A stretch of DNA of 16,342 bases from Oligoflexia bacterium (GTDB lineage: Bacteria > Bdellovibrionota > Bdellovibrionia > Bdellovibrionales > UBA1609), in NCBI GenBank assembly GCA_026914095.1, contig JAPPIY010000315.1, forward strand, positions 1-16,342. Reading direction: 5' to 3'. Under the pieces are notes generated by a model. The model saw only the letters and a program-made list of their open reading frames with translations. It made no database searches and was not told where the DNA came from. The translations under genes and the position numbers were made by a program. The stretch's first letter is position 1. Each line of letters starts with the position of its first letter. Positions 1 to 6,350 of the stretch are shown piece after piece.

Positions 1-386
1 AAACAGGACAATTAAGTAGATCACTATGCTATTTAATTAAGAAATAGAGACAATATAAAGGCCACATACATTTTAAAACCCCATTATATTGCTATTTTGA
101 TCGTTTTACTGATCAGTAAAATGACCTAAAAACTTATATTTAAAAACTTGGCCAGAACAATCAACCAAAACTTAAGAAACAGCATTTTGTAAATTCTTTG
201 GGTGTTATATATTTTAACTTTCCATTTTCCCTACCTTAATTCTCTCTTTTAAGCTTTTTCTGTTTCCCTTACCATGATTTGACCCTTGTAGGAAAAAGCG
301 CGGCAGATTGTTTTTGTCTCATTTTCTCTTTTTATTTTCATTCTTGTAAAATTCTCTGTTTTATTTTTCTACACTTGATCAGTTTG
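1..386. other. Non-coding stretch, no gene seen
   Basis: I see no convincing gene here on either strand. The one open frame that starts inside it on the plus strand runs into the opposite strand of the spermidine-synthase-like gene and has no recognisable protein pattern. The stretch is AT-rich with long T and A runs. Its only clear structure is an 18-bp perfect palindrome at 104-121. It is the downstream flank of the minus-strand gene that ends at 387. Confidence 0.6.
104..121. repeat. 18-bp perfect palindrome
   Basis: The sequence TTTTACTGATCAGTAAAA equals its own reverse complement. It lies in the non-coding stretch about 270 bp beyond the end of the spermidine-synthase-like gene. It could be an operator, a small hairpin or a remnant of the dispersed elements, whose ends also contain ACTGATC. 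No flanking gene start lies inside the window to choose between these. Confidence 0.5.
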
Positions 387-1259
387 TTACAAAGTCCAAT
401 CTTCACCAAAAAACTCCTTTATGAATTGCGCCCTTGCAAAGCAGGCTTTATGAATTTCCTCATTATAGTAACGGAAAAAAATGCCAGAGTTCTTTACTCT
501 TTCAGAGTTGAAGGTTTTTATTGGATGAGGTCCTTTTGAAGCAAATAAGAAAGACCATGCTCCTGGCGGAAGGCTGATATTATTAAAACTATAGAAACCC
601 GCTTTGTCAAAACCGCTTTTTGCGATTTTTCTAAGCGCTGGCTTATGTCGATTGACATCGTAAAGATAATTAAAATAATTCGTTACAATGATTCCCTCTT
701 TTTTTAAAGCTGTATGAGCCTTCTCGTAGAAAGTTCTGCTAAATAAAACGGCAGAAGGGCTATTAACAGAGTTATCTACTATTATAATGTCAAAAGCTGA
801 TTTATATTTTGTTATAAAGTCAGCTCCATTTGCAATATTGAGATCTAATTTAGGATTGTCAAAAGCGATAGAAGCCGATTTTAAATATTTTTTTGAAGCT
901 GTTATAACAAGCTCATCAATCTCTGCCATCACACATTGATTAATATTTTTATGTTTTAAAACTTCACGGGCTGTTCCTCCATTTCCACCACCGATAATAA
1001 GAATATCTTTGGGGTTGGGGTGGCTAAAGAGGGGCACATGAGATATCATTTCACTGTAAATAAATTCATCTTTTTCACAAGACATGACAAAATCATCAAT
1101 AATGAGCATATTTCCAAAACCTTTCGTTTCAAGAATTTTTATATTTTGGTAAGGGCTGTTTTGATCAAAAAGGCTTCTAGTGCATTCAATACCTAAGCAT
1201 GAAGTTTCTCTTAACCTGTCAATATACCAATAAGAAGCAGGGTTAAAATTAGGTTTCAT
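387..1259 (-). CDS. Spermidine-synthase-fold (aminopropyltransferase-like) protein with altered active site
   Basis: This 290-residue protein has the spermidine synthase layout: a small N-terminal beta domain, then a Rossmann AdoMet-type domain. The segment CEKDEFIYSEM (61-71) and HVPLFSHPNPK (74-84) lead into the nucleotide-binding loop GGGNGG (90-95), then EID at 113-115 for the ribose, VD at 161-162, LPPGAWSFLFASK (230-242) and FFRYYNEEIH (261-270). Family members normally have GGGDGG and a DSxDP-type catalytic loop. Here the loop Asp is Asn92 and the second catalytic-loop Asp is Val165 (D162-N-S-V). It may therefore use a different donor or acceptor from decarboxylated AdoMet and putrescine. 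The start at 1259 has GAGAG six bases upstream. Its promoter side touches a dispersed repeat element. No AdoMet decarboxylase gene is in view. The fold is certain, the substrate is not. Confidence 0.85.
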   Translation of the reverse strand: MKPNFNPASYWYIDRLRETSCLGIECTRSLFDQNSPYQNIKILETKGFGNMLIIDDFVMSCEKDEFIYSEMISHVPLFSHPNPKDILIIGGGNGGTAREVLKHKNINQCVMAEIDELVITASKKYLKSASIAFDNPKLDLNIANGADFITKYKSAFDIIIVDNSVNSPSAVLFSRTFYEKAHTALKKEGIIVTNYFNYLYDVNRHKPALRKIAKSGFDKAGFYSFNNISLPPGAWSFLFASKGPHPIKTFNSERVKNSGIFFRYYNEEIHKACFARAQFIKEFFGEDWTL

Positions 1260-1276
1260 ATTTTGCTCTCTTTTGA

Positions 1277-1410
1277 TACTGATCGTATTTGAAGTTTTAG
1301 TATGACTGTTTAGTCTTCCCTCAGAAGATTAAACTCCCGGGCGAGTTAGTCATTCCCGCGTAAGCGGGAATCTCCAGGAAGAGCTGAAAAATTCAAATCC
1401 GATCGGTATA
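1277..1410. repeat. Dispersed hairpin element, copy B
   Basis: The left end, tactgatcgtatttgaa (1277-1293), and the right end, aaaattcaaatccgatcgg (1387-1405, continuing tata to 1410), are imperfect reverse complements. Between them lie a small hairpin TCTTC/GAAGA (1314-1328) and a strong one, ATTCCCGC (1352-1359) with GCGGGAAT (1364-1371) and a GTAA loop. A further decayed left end follows at 1431-1454. The element occupies the upstream flank of the spermidine-synthase-like gene, so it probably lies within or just upstream of that promoter. There is no coding capacity; it is MITE- or REP-like. Confidence 0.75.
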
Positions 1411-1571
1411 AAAATTATTCTTGATTTTATTATACTGACTTTGCTTGAAATTTTCATCTTATTTATTAAATTTTTTCACAGAAGATTGAACTTCCTAAAA
1501 AAACAGAAATTTCCAAAAAAATCACAAGTTTAAACGACAAAACGGGCTTTTTCAGCACGGACTAATTCTAT

Positions 1572-1653
1572 GGATCTGGCTGAGTTTTGAGCTTTTAACG
1601 AAGATTCTCACCTGCATGGAAATAACTGAAGAACTCAAAATTCAGGCAAATCT
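1572..1653. repeat. Imperfect stem-loop just after the ATP-grasp gene
   Basis: Arms 1572-1594 and 1631-1653 are reverse complements at 17 of 23 positions, with a 36-base loop. The right arm reaches into the stop codon of the minus-strand ATP-grasp gene, so the hairpin forms at the 3' end of its transcript. No T-run follows on the minus strand, so it is not a classical intrinsic terminator. The 12-mer CTCAAAATTCAG in its arm (1634-1645) recurs in the palindrome at 11858-11952, which suggests a second repeat family. Confidence 0.5.
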
Positions 1654-2953
1654 AGGGTTCGCTTTTTATTGAGAATTTTAGTTTGTCGTACTCTTGAAAC
1701 CAGCGATTTTTAGCTTGTTGGATATTAGCTCCCGCAAGGGCCAAATGCCCTCGGTATTTGCTAAAGGCGTCATTTCGCTCTTTAAAAATGTAATTTCCTG
1801 GGTGTAAATTGAACTTCCAATCAACGACATAGTCTGAGAAAGGCTCTTTTTGGTAAAATTTGATCAAGCGGCCTTTTGGAAGAGGCAGGTTTTTTAAATA
1901 AATATAAGCTATAGGCTCTTTTCTTTTTTGGATCTCTATTTTTTGATTTAGTAAAGCGCGGATGGCTCTTTCCACATAAGAATCATCTGAGTAACACAGT
2001 TTCAAAAAATCAATAGGCAGTCCATTTAGTCGGGGGGATGCGTCTAATAGATACAGCTCTTTATTGTCAGACAAAATACAATCCAATACAAAGGGTCCAT
2101 AAGGAAAAACAGAATCTTTTATTATTTGTGAAGTTAAAGAATGAATTTTTTTTGTATGTTCCTTTTCACTAAATGGAAGAGGAGCTAAAAATTCGTTTTC
2201 ACTTCTAAAAGGAGGGTCGGAAGGCATCACTTGGTAGAGCAACGACACTTCAATTCCATTCACGGCTTTAATTCCCGTAATACAAAAAAGCGGGCCGGGA
2301 ATAAATTTTTCAATAAGGTATTTAGAGTGACAGTTATCATATAAGTAACTAGCTAAATTCTTATTTGTTAGTTTAGAGCGGGGCTGTTTTTCAAGCTCCA
2401 TAGCTTCATCAAAATCGGGTTGAAACAGTTTTTCCAGCTCTTTTGAAGTTCTAGCCAGAAAAACTCCTCTACTGCCGCTCCCACAATCTGGTTTGCATAT
2501 CACAGGAAAATCTGTAATTAAATCAAGGTTTGGCTCTTCTTGTGTGGATACTGTTTGAAAAATAGAAGGCGCATTAAGGCCAAGCTGTTTAAAGTGTCTT
2601 AGATAACGGCTTTTTCTCATCCAAAATTTGGAAAGTTTTTTGTCTAGTCCTGGAAGGCCATGCATTTCATTTAGACAGCCTATAATTAAATATTGCCCTC
2701 CATTAATAGAGCATGAAGGCAAAATAAAAGATATATTTTTCTCTTTTATCATTTTTAAACATTGAGACATTTGACTTTTAATATCAGACAGAGCTTTTAG
2801 TTTTGGATGAATGAAGCTCATTGAATGGTTTAACCGGCTGTTTTGAAGATCAAAAGGCAAGGGCGCGCAACTCACTGAATAGTTTAATTCAGCTAAAGAA
2901 TGTATAACAGTTTGACTGGCGTCTTGAGGGTTAATAATAAGAGCAAATTTCAT
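1652..2953 (-). CDS. ATP-grasp domain protein (carboxylate-amine or peptide ligase-like)
   Basis: This 433-residue protein reads as an ATP-grasp enzyme, a class that activates a carboxylate as an acyl phosphate and joins it to an amine or thiol. Residues 1-105 form the N-terminal fold (LPSCSINGGQ at 79-87). HFKQLGLNAPS (120-130) opens the ATP domain. KPDCGSGSRGVF (154-165) is the nucleotide-binding loop, LIEKFIPGP (213-221) the hinge, and FVLDCIL (288-294) with LYLLDASPRLNG (300-311) the metal-binding strand, with D304 and N310 as likely ligands. Residues 345-433 form an extension that I do not recognise. The start at 2953 has no clear Shine-Dalgarno. It lies 392 bp from the spermidine-synthase-like gene and 177 bp from the upstream radical SAM gene, both gaps holding repeat elements. 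The ligase role in a small-molecule or peptide pathway is inferred; the substrate is unknown. Confidence 0.85.
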   Translation of the reverse strand: MKFALIINPQDASQTVIHSLAELNYSVSCAPLPFDLQNSRLNHSMSFIHPKLKALSDIKSQMSQCLKMIKEKNISFILPSCSINGGQYLIIGCLNEMHGLPGLDKKLSKFWMRKSRYLRHFKQLGLNAPSIFQTVSTQEEPNLDLITDFPVICKPDCGSGSRGVFLARTSKELEKLFQPDFDEAMELEKQPRSKLTNKNLASYLYDNCHSKYLIEKFIPGPLFCITGIKAVNGIEVSLLYQVMPSDPPFRSENEFLAPLPFSEKEHTKKIHSLTSQIIKDSVFPYGPFVLDCILSDNKELYLLDASPRLNGLPIDFLKLCYSDDSYVERAIRALLNQKIEIQKRKEPIAYIYLKNLPLPKGRLIKFYQKEPFSDYVVDWKFNLHPGNYIFKERNDAFSKYRGHLALAGANIQQAKNRWFQEYDKLKFSIKSEP

Positions 2954-2996
2954 AATTTTATAAGATGCTATAGGTTCAGATTAACATAATTTATCT

Positions 2997-3106
2997 AATC
3001 GCGTGTGAAATTTCAGATCGGCTATCCGTATTTCCCAGGAAGACGGCGCTCCCGCTCAAGAGAAAATCTAGCTAAAACATGAAATTTTCAAGTAAAAATT
3101 AGTATA
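2997..3106. repeat. Decayed dispersed hairpin element, copy E
   Basis: The core at 3039-3071 (ggaagacggcgctcccgctc and onward) matches the core of the copy near 5805-5837, but the GCGGG arm has decayed. The right side, tgaaattttcaag to agtata (3080-3106), is a degenerate reverse complement of the standard left end. The left side at 2997-3016 (tgtgaaatttca) matches the copy at 5754. It fills most of the 177-bp gap between the ATP-grasp and radical SAM genes. Confidence 0.5.
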
Positions 3107-3130
3107 ATTATCCATGTTATTTCTGCCTTT

Positions 3131-4522
3131 TTATTTGTTCAGTATTTCAGCCATTTCAGGAAAGACTGTTTTAAAGTCAGTTCCTCTAATTTTATCCATT
3201 TTTAAAATGTATTCTTTGAATTGAGGAAGGCGGTTAGACCAATCTTCAGAATGCATAAACTGACACATGCCTTTAAGCCTTTTAATGCCGTAAGGATGGG
3301 ATATAAACTCTTCTTTATTGTTAAATTCTTTTGCGAGCCAGAGGTAAAACTCTTCAAATTTTTCTGTCACTTTATTTTTAAAGTTTTGCGGCAAGACTTT
3401 CACATTCAGGTGGGCGGGATGATACACAAAGTGAGTGTCTATCAACCCTGCGCTTTTTGGCCAGCGGTTGATTTTTTTAAACCGACAGGACAATTTCCAT
3501 TTTATAAACTCAGGAATATAATAGATATTTAAAATCTGAACGGCGCAGGCAAGAGTGACAGATACATGCTCAGGGGTTTGATCCAGTTTTTCTAATTGTG
3601 TTTTTAAATGGCTGAATTGACTCGGAAAGCGAATGTAATCATTTTTTTTGTAAATGCTGTCTAAAGAAAAATGAAACATTACCGATTTAAAATGATTCCA
3701 TAGCTTAAAAAGTTTGTCGGGGAGCTCCATTCCATTGCTGTTGTATCTTAAGTCAATATTTTTTGCGTAGCCTTTTTGGACACAGGTTTCTAACAACTCA
3801 TAATGTTCTGGTATGATCGTGCTTTCCCCCCCTGCAAAGTAAATTTGCTTAATATTGGGAATTTGATTCAGCAGTTGATTCCAAAAATTTTGGTTGTCTT
3901 TATACCAATTGTAAGAAGCTCCATCCACTTTTCCTTTATTAGGCCAAATCATAAGCTCTTTGAGTGAAGGGTTTTCAATTTGAGGATAAAGCTTATTCCA
4001 ATCACTCACCCATAGAGAGCTATCATGAGGGGAACACATAATGCATTTTAAATTGCACTTAGAGCCTAGTCTGAGATCGACATAATAAATTTTATTGGGG
4101 ATTTTTCCATCGGGTTGAGTTTGTTCTATTAATTCCTTCATATTGAATCTTTTAAACCACAAGCGGTTTTCCCAAATTCTTTTGGATTGATAACCTTCCC
4201 GCTCTTCTTTAAAGCATTTTGCGCAGGAAGGGGGGATTTTTCCTTTCAGCATGTCTTTTCTAACTTGTTTCATATAAGGAGCATTCCAAGCAGTTTTTAG
4301 ATCAGTGTGATTAAAATTAGCGGGCAGGCCGTCTGATTTTTTCAAAATGCCAACTTCTCCGCCCCATTTTTTATCATTGTAAGCTCCCGCGCTGGAGGCG
4401 TTGGAGGCGCAACAGAGCCTCATATGTCCATTGGGGCGGGTGGAAAGATGAATCCAAGGCAGAATGCAAAAAGTAGAGCTGATATCTTCTGGCTTTGTAA
4501 TGGTTTTTTTTGGAACGCTCAT
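3131..4522 (-). CDS. Twitch-type radical SAM protein
   Basis: This 463-residue protein carries the radical SAM 4Fe-4S motif CNLKCIMC (C156, C160, C163), which cleaves AdoMet to a 5'-deoxyadenosyl radical. An AdoMet-contact strand follows, IYFAGGEST (227-235, a GGE-type motif), then HFSLDS (284-289). The N-terminal part begins FCILPWIHLSTRPNGHMRLC (18-37), with Cys 19, 37, 38 and the pair C100/C103. That arrangement is typical of the twitch-domain radical SAM family, in which extra cysteines may hold an auxiliary cluster. The start at 4522 has no Shine-Dalgarno. A TATAGT about 8 bases upstream on the minus strand suggests a leaderless transcript. Such proteins are often found in polysaccharide or natural-product loci and in phage-like gene sets. 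The substrate is unknown. Confidence 0.88.
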   Translation of the reverse strand: MSVPKKTITKPEDISSTFCILPWIHLSTRPNGHMRLCCASNASSAGAYNDKKWGGEVGILKKSDGLPANFNHTDLKTAWNAPYMKQVRKDMLKGKIPPSCAKCFKEEREGYQSKRIWENRLWFKRFNMKELIEQTQPDGKIPNKIYYVDLRLGSKCNLKCIMCSPHDSSLWVSDWNKLYPQIENPSLKELMIWPNKGKVDGASYNWYKDNQNFWNQLLNQIPNIKQIYFAGGESTIIPEHYELLETCVQKGYAKNIDLRYNSNGMELPDKLFKLWNHFKSVMFHFSLDSIYKKNDYIRFPSQFSHLKTQLEKLDQTPEHVSVTLACAVQILNIYYIPEFIKWKLSCRFKKINRWPKSAGLIDTHFVYHPAHLNVKVLPQNFKNKVTEKFEEFYLWLAKEFNNKEEFISHPYGIKRLKGMCQFMHSEDWSNRLPQFKEYILKMDKIRGTDFKTVFPEMAEILNK

Positions 4523-4628
4523 TGAGAGTAACTATAATTGATTTTAAATAAAATGGCTATCTAATTTTATAAAAATTGTAGAGGTCCTTTTTGGTTCAAG
4601 ACTAGTTAAGCCAGTTATGATAGGCATT

Positions 4629-4919
4629 AACCAGAGCTTGTCTCATAAATGTAAAAAGCCTGTAAAAACGGGACTATCATTAAGTTTAGAGCTTAGTTTT
4701 TATATTGAAAAATTTTGAGTAGGGCCAACTGGCTTCTTCTATACTAATCCTGTTTGAATTTTCCTCTCTTTTGTCACTCCCGCAAAGCTTGTCCTCGGGA
4801 AAGCCTGTCCTCGTGGAAACGGGGGCAGGGAGCGGGAGTCTAGTTGCAACCTGAATTTTCAACCAGAATCACTATATATATTATAGGATATGGGAGCATT
4901 TATGAGATAAGCTCTAGTT
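4629..4919. mobile_element. MITE-like unit bounded by 23-bp inverted repeats
   Basis: The left arm 4629-4651 and right arm 4897-4919 share the core AGAGCTTRTCTCATAAATG in inverted orientation, with 21 of 23 positions complementary. The 291-bp unit has no transposase and no obvious flanking target duplication. It encloses a complete copy of the dispersed hairpin element (4740-4878), which makes it look like a nested pair of insertions. It accounts for most of the 495-bp gap between the twitch radical SAM gene and the glycosyltransferase-like gene. The ends resemble insertion sequence termini in style, but I cannot name a family. Confidence 0.6.
4740..4878. repeat. Dispersed hairpin element, copy D
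   Basis: The left end tatactaatcctgtttgaa (4740-4758, continuing to 4762) and the right end around 4854-4878 (aaccagaatcactatata at its tip) are imperfect reverse complements. The central arms ACTCCCGC (4776-4783) and GCGGGAGT (4832-4839) pair perfectly. Unlike other copies, 48 bases have grown in the loop, including a near-tandem duplication (gcttgtcctcgggaa then gcctgtcctcgtggaa). Confidence 0.7.
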
Positions 4920-4989
4920 GAAATGAAAAGGAAAAACAAGTATTTCTGGAGGAACATAGAGCTCAAGATTTTTTCAGCTGATCTGACGG

Positions 4990-5014
4990 CTTCTCAAATA
5001 GCTTTTTTGAGAAG
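4990..5014. terminator. Candidate 3' stem-loop of the glycosyltransferase-like gene
   Basis: CTTCTCAAA (4990-4998) and TTTGAGAAG (5006-5014) form a perfect 9-bp stem with a 7-base loop, three bases beyond the stop codon of the minus-strand gene. There is no long T-run beyond it on the minus strand, so it may be a 3' stabilising hairpin rather than an intrinsic terminator. Confidence 0.4.
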
Positions 5015-5017
5015 TTA

Positions 5018-5040
5018 TTATACTGATCCTGTTTGAATTT
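5018..5040. repeat. Solo end of the dispersed hairpin element (copy F)
   Basis: The sequence ttatactgatcctgtttgaa (5018-5037) and onward is the consensus left end of the dispersed element, without a matching core or right end immediately beside it. It overlaps the 3' end of the glycosyltransferase-like gene and provides that gene's TAA stop. Confidence 0.75.
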
Positions 5041-5716
5041 TATTTTGAGCTTTTGTTTTGAAAAACTGTTTTAGCCAATTAAAATCATTGATTTTGCTTA
5101 AAGCTTTTGGATTTTCTTTATTTGTTTGTCCATATTCTTTGCCTTGTTTTGCGCCTAATAAAACATATTCACCAAACATTCGCTCAGCTCCTTTTTCACA
5201 CCAAATGCTTAACCTTTCTCTTGTTTCTCCCGTTTTTTGATTGTTTATACACTCACTGGACAGTTTTACACACTCTCTAAAAGCTCCTCTCCAAGCTGAT
5301 AAAGCGGAGCCGTTGAATCGCGTGATAGAAGCCACTTCAGGAACCACTTTGTAGTTGAGCTTTAAAGAAGTTGAGATATCTACAAAAGAGGAGTTAGCCG
5401 AAAAAGCCTTTTTTGGAAAAAGCTTAATCCCTCCAAAACCGTAAATCAATCCATTCACAGGGTTTAAACTTCTCCAACAATAAACAGCTGGTTTTAAAAT
5501 TTTTTCAGGAGTTGAAAAGTTGAAACTTGGACAAACTTCATTGTCTCCATTCACAACAAAAAAGAAAGAGCTGTTAGAAAGCTTGGCGCAGATTTGATGA
5601 GCCAGAGCCAAACCTTTAATTCCATGAACACGACGGGCTTTTGGGAATAGAGACTTTAAACGGAGCCAGTTTTTTTCTCTGTTGCTTTCTGAATAAGTAA
5701 GAAAAAACACATCCAT
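5018..5716 (-). CDS. Small glycosyltransferase-like protein of phage-associated type
   Basis: This 232-residue protein begins MDVFFLTYSESN and has FFFVVNGDNEV (51-61), where NGDN takes the place of a nucleotide-sugar DxD motif. It also has NPVNGLIYGFGGIKLFP (85-101), SITRFNGSALSAWRG (130-144) and GAERMFGEYVLLGAKQG (176-192). From memory, this pattern matches a family of small proteins in tailed-phage and environmental genomes annotated as glycosyltransferases; a search is needed to confirm it. There is no signal peptide or membrane segment. The last eight codons including the stop (KIQTGSV then TAA) are the end sequence of the dispersed hairpin element read on the minus strand, so the native C-terminus has probably been replaced. 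The leader holds a perfect inverted repeat ending ten bases from the ATG, and no Shine-Dalgarno is visible. Confidence 0.65.
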   Translation of the reverse strand: MDVFFLTYSESNREKNWLRLKSLFPKARRVHGIKGLALAHQICAKLSNSSFFFVVNGDNEVCPSFNFSTPEKILKPAVYCWRSLNPVNGLIYGFGGIKLFPKKAFSANSSFVDISTSLKLNYKVVPEVASITRFNGSALSAWRGAFRECVKLSSECINNQKTGETRERLSIWCEKGAERMFGEYVLLGAKQGKEYGQTNKENPKALSKINDFNWLKQFFKTKAQNKIQTGSV

Positions 5717-5726
5717 CTGTTTTGTT

Positions 5727-5752
5727 TTAGAGTTTTATATTTAAAACTCTAA
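5727..5752. promoter_or_regulatory. Perfect inverted repeat in the leader of the glycosyltransferase-like gene
   Basis: TTAGAGTTTT (5727-5736) and AAAACTCTAA (5743-5752) are exact reverse complements separated by ATATTT. The repeat ends ten bases before the ATG on the minus strand, so it could be a repressor operator or an mRNA hairpin limiting translation. It directly abuts the repeat element at 5754, so it might also be a remnant of insertion. The symmetry is certain; the role is inferred. Confidence 0.5.
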
Positions 5753-5753
5753 G

Positions 5754-5855
5754 TTACACCAATCCTGTTTGAAATTTCAACATAACTTGTTCCATCTTCC
5801 GGGGGAAGACGGAACTCCCGCGCAAGCGGGAATCTCCAGAAAAAGCTAGAAAATT
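5754..5855. repeat. Dispersed hairpin element, copy C (right end interrupted)
   Basis: The left end, ttacaccaatcctgtttgaa (5754-5773) and onward, is followed by a hairpin TCTTCC/GGAAGA (5795-5809) and the central TCCCGC (5816-5821) with GCGGGA (5826-5831). The standard right end begins at 5849 (gaaaatt) and then stops abruptly at 5855, where another inverted-repeat element begins. Confidence 0.65.
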
Positions 5856-6212
5856 CGGGAATTATATACAATACAAGACTTCGCGCAAAAAACCTTCAAA
5901 CTAAAGAAATATAAGGGGTTTCAGGCTGTTTATCCAGAAAAAAATAAAAAGATAAAGTTACATGGGAATTATATACATGACTTTCTAAAAACTTTATGAA
6001 AGCCTTTAAATACAAGAGCTTGCTTAAAAACCTAAACCAGTTTAAGGTGGCATTTAAGAGCTTTCTTCAAGCTAGTTTTTACATTTCTTTATTTTTCGGT
6101 TATTTTTTGGGAAGTTGAGTATATAATACCCAGTTTCCTTAAAAAGAAATGCAAAAAGCTGATAAAAAAAAGCAAGTCAAGGAATAATGCGAAGTCATGT
6201 CTATAATTCCCA
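5856..6212. mobile_element. Second MITE-like or IS-relic element inserted in copy C
   Basis: The left tip (GGGAATTATATACA from 5857) and the right tip (tctataattccca, ending at 6212) are inverted. An internal copy of the end at 5963-5983 (TGGGAATTATATACATGAC) pairs with 6192-6212 at 20 of 21 positions. Outside both tips stands AAAATT (5850-5855 and 6213-6218), consistent with a 6-bp target duplication. The 357 bp encode no recognisable transposase. The element fills much of the 634-bp gap between the divergent glycosyltransferase-like and radical SAM genes. Confidence 0.5.
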
Positions 6213-6298
6213 AAAATTCAAAAAAGACGATTGTTAGAGTTCGTCAAGCGCTCAGCCTATTTTATAAGTTGATTTTAAATGTCTTATATTCTAAATGA
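6197..6298 (+). CDS. Possible 33-residue basic peptide ahead of the radical SAM pair
   Basis: An ATG at 6197 opens a 33-codon frame ending in TGA at 6296-6298, 52 bases before the radical SAM gene. The peptide starts MSIIPKNSKKTIVRVRQ and is basic, with a hydrophobic second half (LSLFYKLILNVLY). It contains no cysteine and no leader motif that I recognise. The start lies inside the right end of the element at 5856-6212 and AAGGA is too far upstream (13 bases) for a good ribosome site. It could be a chance frame; it is listed only because small peptides ahead of radical SAM genes are sometimes their substrates. Confidence 0.15.
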   Translation: MSIIPKNSKKTIVRVRQALSLFYKLILNVLYSK

Positions 6299-6350
6299 CA
6301 GCTTTTATAGTATAGACACAAGGGGTTTTTTCTATTAAAAATTAAGAAAT
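6299..6350 (+). promoter_or_regulatory. Leader and candidate promoter of the radical SAM pair
   Basis: TATAGT at 6306-6311, 39 bases before the ATG at 6351, is the best -10-like hexamer. No good -35 is seen at the right distance. The ATG is preceded only by TTAAGAAAT, a weak ribosome site. Expression of both downstream genes would depend on this stretch, because the preceding 500 bp are repeats. Confidence 0.3.

Noticed and set aside
279..539. 86-codon plus-strand frame
   Set aside because: It overlaps the spermidine-synthase-like gene on the opposite strand and is T-rich with no protein pattern, as expected of antisense to AT-rich DNA.
3221..3532. 103-codon frame opposite the twitch radical SAM gene
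   Set aside because: It lies wholly inside a well-supported gene on the other strand and resembles no family.
5058..5240. 60-codon frame opposite the glycosyltransferase-like gene
   Set aside because: It is fully antisense to a better-supported gene and has no ribosome site or recognised motif.
5856..6212. Intact insertion sequence with transposase
   Set aside because: Both strands carry several stops and only short frames; no DDE-type or other transposase motif is visible.
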